The translations under genes and the position numbers were made by a program. The notes below the pieces were generated by a model. It was not told the origin of the DNA. It did not search any database and saw only the letters and a program-made list of their open reading frames with translations. Below, piece after piece: positions 36,601-48,600 of a DNA stretch of 64,000 nucleotides; positions within the stretch are counted from its first letter, which is position 1; the number at the start of each line of letters is the position of its first letter. Source of the DNA: Spodoptera frugiperda (taxonomy: Eukaryota; Arthropoda; Insecta; Lepidoptera; Noctuidae); assembly GCF_023101765.2 (NCBI RefSeq), contig NC_064228.1, positions 1,664,501 through 1,728,500 on the forward strand, given 5' to 3'.

Positions 36601-39600
36601 CCGTGCTACTATTGAGAAATTTTCGAAAACCCGTAAAAAGCTTAGTAATACTTTTACCACCACCAAACTACTCTTTTTTTTCTTTTTTGATGGGGGAAAA
36701 TCATCCAATGAGTGTCAGACTCTTACTGACTAAAAACCACCACGTTCCTTCTCCTCCGGAGCCCCGGTAAACCCGTTAGGTAGTCCGCAGCTCCGCAACT
36801 ACTCTAAAAATGACAAAACGTACCGTGGATGTCGATCAAAGCAGACTCCGATCAGATGAACAATGTTGGGATGGCTGAACTTTGCCATGATGGCGGCTTC
36901 CATCAGGAAGTCGGACTCAGCCTGGCCGGTGGACAGTTCTGGCAGAGTCTTCACTGCCACCGGCATCTCCACCGTGTCTCCCGTGCGGTGGCGGTACAGG
37001 CCTTGGTATACTTCTCCGAAGGCGCCTTGGCCTAAAGCCCTGGGGATAAAGTGTTGGGTTAATCTTGATTAAGTTTTATTTATGAGTAACTAGCTACTTC
37101 CGCGCGGTTTCACCCGCTCTGCTCGGTTCCTATTGATCGTAGCGTGATGATTTACCTATAACCTTCCTCGATAAATGCGCTATCCAACACAAAAAGAATT
37201 ATTTAAATCGGACCAGTAGTTCTTGAGATTAGCGCGTTCAAACAAACAAACTCTTCAGCTTTATAATATTAGTAAGTATAGATACAGAAATAAGAACATA
37301 GTAATAGTAGTTGTAGTAGTATTTAAATTGAACGACCTAGTTCAGCCTAGTCCTTTCCATCATCGAACCAAAAGACAATGCCACCCACTTGCACGAAGCG
37401 TTTCGCTTCAAGCTTCCTTGTGCGAACTGCTAAGGAATAGAATTCTTTGCCGGAGTCTGTGTTTCCTGATAGGTATATTTGATAGGTCGACGTTTGGCTG
37501 CTATCTCGCCTGGCGGTAAGTGATGATGCAGTCTACGAAGGAGCACGTCTGCTCTTTCTTATTCATAGTACCACAGTTACTTTTTTTATTGGGACAAGCC
37601 CGCCACAACCTCCCATACCGCTGCAACTCCTGTAAGCCAGGATCTACAGTAGATACAACCATGAAAACACCGGAACACTGAAGTCCGGCGCGTCACAGGG
37701 ACATGAATGACTGTCTTGGATTCCGCAACGAAACAAATCAGAAGATGTTATTAGAGGAGATGAAAAAAGAAAACCCATATCTGCTATTTCATAATCAGCG
37801 TCCACTTACTTGACAAGCTTGAGGCTTTCTCTGGAGACCTGTGGTAACCCCCTGACATCGATCCCCTGCGGCAGGATGCTCTCGCTGCCGTAGTGAGGGT
37901 TGAACGCCATGGTGAGGTTGTCGTTCCCTCCCGGGGCACTCCGCAGGCGCTGCAGCTGCACATCTTGTTCTAGAAGACGTTTCTGCTGCTGTTCTGCTTC
38001 CTTCTTCCTTTGGTAGGTGTTGTCTGGGGGGGAGGGTTTTGTTAGTTGTGGATGGTGATGGGAAACAATTTGGTGTAGTAAATCTTTGTTCTTTTGGTCT
38101 TGTTATAAAATATCCTTTAGATTACACACTATAAAACATCTTAAATATTATTAGAAATGTATGAATTTATATTCTTCTTTTCGCCGTCCTGGCAGTAAAC
38201 GGATTGGTGGCCAAACGCAGACTTATAAACGTTAAAAAAAATGAATTAAGAAAGGTTACATAATTTTTTCATTTCTTCTGTGTGGAGATGTTATTTTCAT
38301 TAGAGCTTCTCTGCTATTGGTAAATGCCTATAATATGCCTATAATATAGCCCAATAATAAGTATATTCATAGTATAGTCGTATCTACCAATAGCCTCATA
38401 GCCAAATGCCTCGACCAACACCTGAGTAGGCTAACGTTAGACGGTTGGATCAAGGGCCTGATGCAGAAGGCAGTACTTCTGGACACGGCGCGTATTGTCC
38501 AGAAATTCCTCTCTCTTGAGCCCTGTACCTGTCCCATGAGTTTCAAGCAATAGTTTTTATGTATGGCAAATTTTAGTTCCACATGTGACCGGTAGAGGCG
38601 TTGTAAAATTTGACATACAAAAAAACGTCGTCGCTAGCTTCTATCGACAAATATGCTGCTTCAAACTTATGGTTGAGGTACTGACCGCCCGCGATAGCAT
38701 GGATTTCTCCAGTTACTGGCGGGCTACTGCCTTTTATATTTTTATACGTTTTCTTTTCTTCTTTCTAAATAAATGAAGAAATAATAGGTATACTTACATA
38801 AATAGAGACACACGCAGAGCACGGCCAGTGCACAGACGAACACAGCCACGGAGAGTACTATAATCACCACCCACGGGGTGCGGGGCCAGGCCTCCTCCAC
38901 TGTATGGGACATGGGATATTTGTTAATATTTGACGCGGTACAAAGTTTGCTGGGCCAGATAGTTGAAAATAAAATGCATTGTTTGCTACTATATGTCGCA
39001 GATGGTCTTCCAAAAGTACTTCTTTAGAGGGAATAAAATTAGTCATATCTAGCCTCTATAGCGTCTACGACAACACTTGATACCAGCTTCCTATTAAAGG
39101 TAAGCGTCCACAGGTCCGCATCGCACGCAACGGATTTTAGTTTGTCTTGTATAGAAACTCATACAACTGCGTCCACTGATCCGCATCGTACGGACCGCAT
39201 CATCGGCAATGCCTAATGCGATGCGTACTGATGACGTCATACGGAATGCCGATGTCAAAAATGCGAATGCCGATGTCGAAAGTGGCATCGGCAATTCGAT
39301 TGCTAATATTCGTGTCGGCAATCCGAACCCTGCCGATACAGTGGACGTGGACGTATTCTGAAAAATTAATCCTTTTGATGCAATCCGTCCAATGCGTGCG
39401 ATGCGTACGATGCGGGCCTGTGGACTTACCTTAAGAAGATATTACCCTAAAATTAGTCTAAGTACAAATACTTACGTATACACTTGGTGGGGTCGTGAGC
39501 GTCTGCCGTCCATGTGGCGGGGCAGTAACAGTTGACGTCGCTCCGGTACTCGTTCAGGGCCACGCAGCGGTAGTCGCAGTCACAGTCCTATAAGGAGATA

Positions 39601-42600
39601 AAGTTTAAGGAACATATTTGGGAAAGTGACTTGAGAGTGTATTTTTTTTTTTTTTTAGTTTTTTAGGACGGATATCAATGGCAGGGACTTTTCCTGCCTT
39701 GGGTTTATGTCGAAAATCATCCAATGACTTCTCCCACCTTGGGCGAGGCGAGAGGGATTGTCAGACTCTTACTGACTAAAAACCACCCCGTTCCTTCTCC
39801 TGCTTTTCGAGCCGGTGCCCCGGTAAACCCGCTAGGTAGTCCGCAGCTCCGGATCAAGCATCAGCCCTACTGGGCCCCATCTGTGGTGGTCTGATAGTAT
39901 ACTTACATGTATAGCGGGTATTATAAGCAGCTCCCCGGGCCCGGTCCGCGGCGCGACGGCCGCCTCGCTGTAGTCTCTGACGGCGCGACTGGCTGCTATG
40001 TACGACCAGCCCCCGCCGCCGTGCAGACCGCGACCTTCGTTTGTATCTCCACCTGGATTTATTGACATTGGTTGAAAACTCCTTGCCGGAGTCTGTGTTT
40101 CCTGATGGGTATAACCTAGGTGTCTTCAAGGCCCGAGTGATTTAGGTTGCTTATGGACAGACGTGCTCCATCGTAGGCCGCATCATCACTTACCATCAGG
40201 CGAGATAGCGGCCAAACGTCGGCCCATTTAACATAAAAAAAAAACTTGACCATGTGATGATTCTATAGCAGATGTGGGCACTATGTTTGAAACAACCGTT
40301 ATTTTATATTCTTCACAAATTGATTTTATTGTCCCTTTAGTTTTGACGCCGTATTGTCGTTACATTGTTCCTACATATATATACAATAGGTAAATTATCA
40401 AATAATGTATCAGAGATATTGTAAAAATAATTTTTTTTTAAAGAGTAACGATGGAATTTCTTGCTCGTTCTTCTCCATTCGAAGATTCACCTTGGGTCGA
40501 GCACCTAGCGTCACTGACAGACAGACTGACGGACAATTCAATTTGTCGTTTCAAAAGTGCGTAATTTAGGGTTAATTGAAATAAATGCTTTGACTTTGAC
40601 TTAAAATACATTTGTTACCACCCTTACTCTTGTTGTGGGTGTCGTAAGAATGGACTAAGTGGCTAAACAAGAAGTAGAGACCACGCAAAACCTTTCTGAT
40701 CCTTTTAAATAACTATCTCCTACCCTTTCCCCTTCTTTTATCCTTCTTTTATAGAAGAATCTGTATCTAAGAGTGGACTCCCACAGACTGTAGATGATGA
40801 TCCACTCACCAAGCCACCCACCCCCGCCGCCCCCTCTAAGACAGCCTCCCCCTCCGCCGCCGAAGCCCCCGTCAGCCTGTCCGGCGCAGGCGGCGCCCCC
40901 TCCGCCCCCCTCGTGCAGCGCGGCGCCCCGCACCAGCTCGAACCCTGGAGTCGTCGGACCCGAGCGAGACAACCAACCACCGCCCGCACCTGGGGGGAAT
41001 GGTGAAGCTTATTTATTCTGCTGTAGTTATAGGTGTGAGAAATAAAATGGGGTACTTACTCCAACTGATAAGTATCTGGGTAAGTACTCACAGTAAGATT
41101 ATTGAAACGATGTGCAATCTAACTTTTCTCTGAAATTAGGTAAGGAACTTCTTGACAAAACAAAAGATATGGCGAGATCAGCAATGTGGCCACTTGGCAA
41201 CATTTTTACAAGAAACAATACACTACTAATCAAAACTACACATCGCCCTTGCTAGATACTTTTTCAATGGACAGATTGCATTAAACTTCATTTATTTATC
41301 AAACAACGATTCTTTAAGGTAAGCGTCCACAGGCCCGCATCGTACGCATCGTCCGTATTCCATATGACGATGCGGATCAGTGGACGCAGTTGTATGAGTT
41401 TCTATACAAGACAAACTAAAATCCATTGCGTGTGATGCGTACGATGCGGGCCTGTGGAGGCGTATCTTTATCAAAATATTTATAATTCACCGAAAATATA
41501 TTTGGCGGTACCTCTCGCACTCACATTAAACGCCATGGAGGGCAAAAATGACCGGCGCTAGCGGAGGATTTGCCTTCAACAGATTTTTGTTGGCAGTCAA
41601 AGTCTTAAAGAAGTGTTTCTTCTTCAAAAATACGCAATAAATTACAAACTTATTATTAATTATTAATTATTGGTTCCTTACCAGAAGTCTTCCCCGGTTG
41701 TCCATACATGTACCCGGACTCCGGCGTGGCGTTAGTGAGGGGGCGCGCGTGTTGCGACCCGTCGTCTCTGAAGCTCCCCACCGATATCCCTCCCCCACCC
41801 CCCGCCACTAGTAGGGGGAAGGCTTGGCCGTCTTTGTCCAGCTGGTGGAGAAGGTATGAGTGTTAGTTTTGGAGGAGTAAAAGAGTGCTTATCTTGGAGT
41901 TCTGGTTTGGAAAGTGTGAATTAATGTGTAGATCAGACCCGATGCAAAAATCACTAAGAAGAGTAACCGCCGTACTTGGAGTCATTTAATGGTTACTTAA
42001 GCCAGTCCTAAACAATTGTTTCCAATACAAAATCGTTTCTAAGAAATAGTTTAAGTATTCATTAAATGTCTCTGAATGCGGCAGTAAATATACTAAATAT
42101 GTATTCTCTTAAGCGACTTTCGGAAGATCTACGCGAACTTTGTTTGAAATTTTGAACATAAATCTGTATTTGTTTTAAAAAAGCATAGTCGCTATTTAAC
42201 AATATAGACCTATAGAGTTATCACATCATTCAAGTTAATTTCAGTAAAAGATCAAAAAATACCAGAGAGATCACATTCGGCGCTCTGATTGGTCAGATCG
42301 TCTGAACTAACCAATCAGAAACTTATACGGGGCTTCTTATAAGGGCTAAAAAAAAGTGATTTTTTACTCGAAAGCTAGGAATAAGTGATTGGGATTTAAT
42401 AATTTTTAAGTATAGATAAAGGTCTTACCAGGAACACATAGGTGGCTCCCCCACCGCCGCCCCCTCCGTCGGAGACATGTGTGTTCCGCACCTCGTGGGT
42501 CTTGCTGGTGAACACCTGGCTGGTCTCGTTGGAGGTCCGCCGGGAACACTCGTGGTGGCCTTCTTGGGCTGATAGGGTCTAAAGAAGAATGGTGACAGGG

Positions 42601-45600
42601 TTAGAGCTTAGAAGTGTAAAGGATTTAGTGGTTGACGAAGTCCAAGAATTTGTTTTTGTTGAAATAAAATAGACGCATCATACTATGTTTAAGCCTGTTA
42701 AGTATGAACAAGCTTGATATCGCTAGTCACTTCATTTTTTTCAGAAGGTAATATGCCAAACTGTATACGAGTATGTACCTATTCACAAAAACCTTAGGAA
42801 TCCTATCGTGGTAAAGACACAAAGGCACAAAATCTTCATATATTTTATCCACATGGTGGTCATACAACACATAACTTAATTACAAAAAAAAAAATACTGA
42901 AACCCTCCACTTAAATCGATATCGGAACGTTGTCAACCACCAAAGACTATCATTTACTTCTTGTATGCAAGACACAAAAGAAAAAACATTATGTCTCGCG
43001 TGGAATCGCGGCACACGACTGGTTATAACCCTTCAGCAGACAACAACCCTTACTGATCTCCATGCGACCCACCTTCTTGCATGCGTTGATCCCCTGTTGC
43101 CCGACGAGTATGTAGACGCGCTCGGACTTGTGCAGCTCCACCAGCGCGCGCACGGCCGCCGCGTGCGACACCCCCGCCCACGCAGACCCCAGCCCCCCAC
43201 TCGCACCCGTCGCTATCAGCCTAGGGGGGAAATGGAAACTAGTCTTGAACCATGTAGGTATAGTTTTCGACACGTAACTTGGCAATTTTTTTTTTAATAT
43301 TATAAGATAGTTCCGCTAATCGCACAGGAATTGATCCTCACAAGCATCGTGCGCAGACGCGGCGATGTTGCGCTGACTATTGAACGTCCGCGTTCGCGTA
43401 TTTTTAGTTAATAAAGTAATTTTCTTGAAAAAAATGATAACAAAATCTTGCCAAGTTATCTGCCAACCTTTATAAGAGAGGTATAAGGTTCATTCATTAA
43501 TTCTCATATCTCTCTTGGAAAAGACGCAGAATATTGTTTTTAATAAAAAAAAAATCACGATTAATTAATTTGCAGTTGTGGTTGTATTGACTCAACTGCC
43601 ATGTTCTAAGAATGAAAGTCCCTAAAATAAAAGATTAAAAAAAATTGTAATTCGCTGTTTAACTTAAACCTCCATTCCATGAATGTAACCCTTCCTAGCA
43701 CTAGGTCTTTTGTACAGTTTTTTGATCTGCTATCTCAACGGATTAAGAGGCATCAGAGAATAAAAAAAACTGCATCCATTATACCATTAAATCAAAATAT
43801 TTCTCTAAATAGTCTAAATCTAATTTATCACAATCAAAATCGATCAAAAGACACGGTTTACATTTTCCAACTTACGGCCAGTTTCAATAACCTATCTATC
43901 TGTAGATTTGCCTACTAGAGATAGTATTTTAACATAAGCTCCATACAAAATGTGTCAAATTTCTATCTCTAGTAAGCAAATCTACAGATAGATACGTTAT
44001 TAAAACTGGCCGTTAAACAACTAGACTTACGTATAGAGTCCTTCAGCGGGCACCTCCCAGAGCTGTATCCCCTGGTAGGGGGGGCTCTGGATGACGCTCA
44101 CCGACACCGGGCTGTTGTTGTACGCCGCGTCGCACATGGACTGGTTCGGACCGAACCGGCCCGTCGCGCCGCATGTCGTGAAGCGGTAGACTGGTGGACA
44201 AATTAAGTGTTAAAGTATTAATTGCCGAAAGAAAACTGTTGATGGCAAATCCTCCGCTAACTACCGCTGAGACATTTTATGATTACTTAAACTATTTTTA
44301 GTTACAATTTTGTATCAAAAACAATTGCTTAGGACTGGGTTAAGTAACCATTAAATGACTTTGAGTGCGGTGATAAGCATCGGACTTCGAACATCAGTTG
44401 ACCGACGTGGCGGTTAAAGTGTTAAGGTCTTCAGAATCTGTTATACTTCGAATTTTAGTTAGACCGTTAGCACACAACAGAAAATCATGCCATTTTATTA
44501 TGTGGAAATGGGTAGAGATGACTTTAAAGCACTTTACTTGATGATGATGAATGATATTGATTTTAGCCATTTACTTTTTCAGACTTTTACCTTTCCTGAA
44601 TACTAGCTTTTTCTACAATGCTACAGTTGTAACCCTTACCAACCGAGTTCAAATGATTGCGAGTTTCGACTGTACGAAATTAAAAAAAAACACAAAACGT
44701 TAACGATTCTGCTTACTGAAATTTGGTTTCAATAAATTAACCTGTTACACTGCTCTCAACCAATTCAATAAAAATAAGAATGATAATGCTTTTTATTATT
44801 AAAGTATCGCGGTAGCTTTACCGCAATACTTTAACGCACTGAACAATGATCTAAAAGTCCCTAAAACAATAAATAAAAAGCCAGTTTTACAAAATCTTCT
44901 CAATATACTTACATGGTTTATCCGCAAACGCAGGATGCGGTGTGGTCTTCTCTTCGAATGAGGGGTCGTAATAGTTGTAGTCCCCTAGCTCTGCCGGGTC
45001 CACGTTCAGCCCGAAACACTCCGGAGCCATGGAGAAGTCGTCTATTGCTGAGTCCGAGTAAATCCGCATGCCCATGCGAGTTTTGAATTCTAGGAAATAC
45101 CTGTGGAGGGAAGATTAGAATTATATTCATCATCGTCATTAGCCATAAGACGTCCACTACTTAACGTAGGCGTGCCCCAATGAGTTCCAGATTGGCTAGT
45201 TAGAATCGACCTGCGTCCAGCAGTTTCCTACGACCCTAATCAGGCCATCTGTCCACCTTATATTATGTATTACCATCTCATATCAAAATTGAACCATTTG
45301 AAAGTGCATAGTTCTTATTTATCTTTCATATTCTTCTTCTCTCTCTTTTTTCTTCGTTCTTAAATGCAAGCAAGCTTTCATGATAGATGAAGCTGAACTT
45401 ATATTATATTAGGTAATTTTATTTTTGAACATGTTGAGGTTATCAGAAACACAGAGTGAAGACCTTCAAATTACATTTCGTCTGGTGTTGCGGGTGTCCA
45501 CAGGCGGTTGAACGCTTACCATCAGGTGAACGATAAGTTCGTTTGCCACCTATTCCTTAAAAAATTTGTACGTTGAGGATTGTCCCTTCATTAAAACCAC

Positions 45601-48600
45601 CCTGTCAATCACAAAACCCTTCTTTTACGAGCCATTCTTTCACACCCGTCCACAAAACTGCCTGATAACAATTCAGGATGATCCCTACAATAAAAACTTA
45701 ATCCATACATATTTGAAAAGACTAATCTTCTTGAACTCACCTCCTAGTAACATTAGGCAGGAATATAGAGGCTCTATACCAGTTCTCGCCTTTATCTTTG
45801 GTACTGAACCACACGGAGGTGGTGATGTTACCACGATTCGTCAGTTCCACCACATTCACGCTCAACGAACCGTAGTTCCTACCATTTTGCTGGTAGTAGA
45901 ACCTTATCTGTGGATTGAAATGGTTGGTTAGTCTTCTCAGTTTGGGGATACAATCTTCTATATTTTCATTACACTTTTTGGTTTAGAACATAGCTAAGAA
46001 AATGATCAAATTCTTCTGAATAGACAATATTTGTACAGAAATGAAGAACAACTATCGTTTCTTAACTTTCTGTACAAATGTTATCTATTCTTAATATTGT
46101 CTGTTCTTCATTTCTGTACAATGCCATTACCATTCTGTACATTGTTCAAGTTCAATGATAATTCATTGAACTTTAGGCGGGATATTTTACCTACATTTAA
46201 GTCTATGAGTTTCTTGGAACTGAGTTCATTCGTGATCATAGCGCTCGCAACAGTGGTGAAATATCGGAAACTCAGACATAAACAAACATGGTAAATATCC
46301 CGTCTTAAGTTCTAAAGATAGTGTTAGTGACCATGTCAGCTTAAAAAAAAAGATTCTGATATTACAGTAACAAAGAGCAAAATAAAGGTTTTTAACAGAA
46401 GAAAATGACGTATACGAGTAGCAAATAAATTAACCAAGAATTACAGAAAAAGAAACTTACCATACAACAATTGTAGTATCTGGACGTAATATTCCCATGG
46501 ACCTTCGGAGGCGGATTGAAGATGACAGTCCTCATGACAGCGGTGGAAGCGAAATCCGCCTTCTCTTTATTGGGCCCAGTCACATTCATGTTGACGAAGA
46601 AATAGTACCCGACACACTGAGTGATGCTCAGGTTCAAATGTGCTGGGAACAGGGGGGGCACCACCATGGTTGGGTGGGGGAGCGTGGGCCCACATGTATG
46701 GTCGTAGTTCGGCCCTGTCTTGTCTGTGGGGGTGGGCCCGTTGTGACGGGACCATTTGAGTATTGGCCTGTTGAAGGAATTTGGATTAGTGTTTTTTGTG
46801 CCTTGTGTGAATGTGAAGTGTTTTTTGGTCTGTACCCTTAGTATGAGTTTGCTTTACGTTTAAAGTAATCGAAAGGAGAGCGCGTTTGGCAATCTGATTG
46901 GTCTTCTCGAATGAATCAACTAATCAGAGCGCCGAACGCGCTCTTGTCTCTACTACTTTAAATATAAATCAAACTCAACCCACTGCCTATGGCTGATTGG
47001 TTAGTTTATTCGAGAGCACCTTGTAAACAGAGTACTGATGTGGTAGGAAATATATTCTTAAAGTTTCTGTTACCAATTTTAAGCAAGAGTTTGGGTTGGT
47101 TATGTGTTTTTTTCTTCTTCTAAATGACAATAGATTACATCAAAGTGTGTCTGCAGAATTTAAGACCCTACCAAACGGTTAATATAACGAAAAACTTACT
47201 GTGGAACATTTTCGAAGCCGCAGGTATCTTGTTCGAAGTTACAATAAGATCCATACGGCATTTTGTCTGTAACAAATACATTGATTATTTAGAATATCTC
47301 AATTACCTACTAAACCCGAGATGATAGGCACTCAATATTTTTTAAAACGTTTTCCTTGGATTTTCGCCTGTGTCGTGGTTGCGTTTACAAACATACAAGT
47401 TCATTTACACATGACATCTAGACCACAATTTGTGGATCACACAAAGAGATGTTCTGTTCGGGAATCGAACCCGCGACACAATGCGCTTCAGCCGGTTGCC
47501 CAGCTACCGCGCCACTATACAGTCTTAGTCCTAATGAATTTTATGACCTTTAAGTTGCTATGCACTAGGCAGAACCAAAACTCGGGGCCCAAAAACGCTC
47601 GAGCTCAAAAGCTTTCGTGCCATACATACCGCAGTTCTGTGCTTCATCGCTGCCATCGTCACAGTCCTTCACCAGGTCACAGACTTGTTGCAGCTTGATG
47701 CACGAGTCTTTCTGTAAGGCAAAATATTTGTTTAGTCATAGTACTAGTAAATCTTTATGTATATAATTCTTCTGTAAGTGTGTATGTCACTGAACTTCTC
47801 TTAAACGGCTGGACCGATTTTGATGAATTTTTTTGTGTGTGTTCAAGGGGATCTGAGAATGGTTTAGATTCACAATTTTGTCCGCTTGACAAATTTTTTA
47901 ATTAATTTTTAATTTATTAGTACATAGTTGTTAATTTTGGAATGTTTTACATTGGATCCGACAGACGGCGCGACTTATTCGTCAACTCGGCCGCAATAAA
48001 CTCGTCCGCGCGGTCGAGTCGGGAAATTCAAACATTAATTATTTTTTTATTATGCATCTCGGCCGATTCACGTGGTCGAGTTGATGAAGCTATTTATTCG
48101 TATCTTTTATTCGTCAACTCGACCGACATTGAAAATATGAGGCATTATTGTACAGTGATATACAAAAGTGTTTCGTTTCTAATTAAATTTTTGTTCTTCT
48201 GGGTATATTATATAATATAAAATAACTTAAAATTAGAATTAAGGACAGATAAAAAAATGTTTTTAATCAGGCATTACTCATACTCTACGTATTAGGTTAA
48301 TTTCTTTCCACCGATAAAAATTCCAAGTTGCGAGAGAGAGACAAAACTATTTTAACTAATCAGGATATTTGTAAAGTCATGATTAAAATGCTAAATTTGA
48401 CAAAACTAATGGGTGATGTTTGTGTTAGCACAGCACGCATTTTAATCGGCCTAACAAAATAAATCTTTCCATGATATGCCTTAAACATTTTCTACTCAAT
48501 TGTACATTTTGTACTCGGTCGAGATGACGAATAAAAAAAAATCACAAAAATTAACCGGGTCGACTCGACCGCATAGTGAATGTTCCTAGGGTCGAGATGC

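Noticed and set aside
40794..41045. Pro-rich open frame on the plus strand
   Set aside because: It is the reverse strand of the polyGly Alk exon at 40810-40989.
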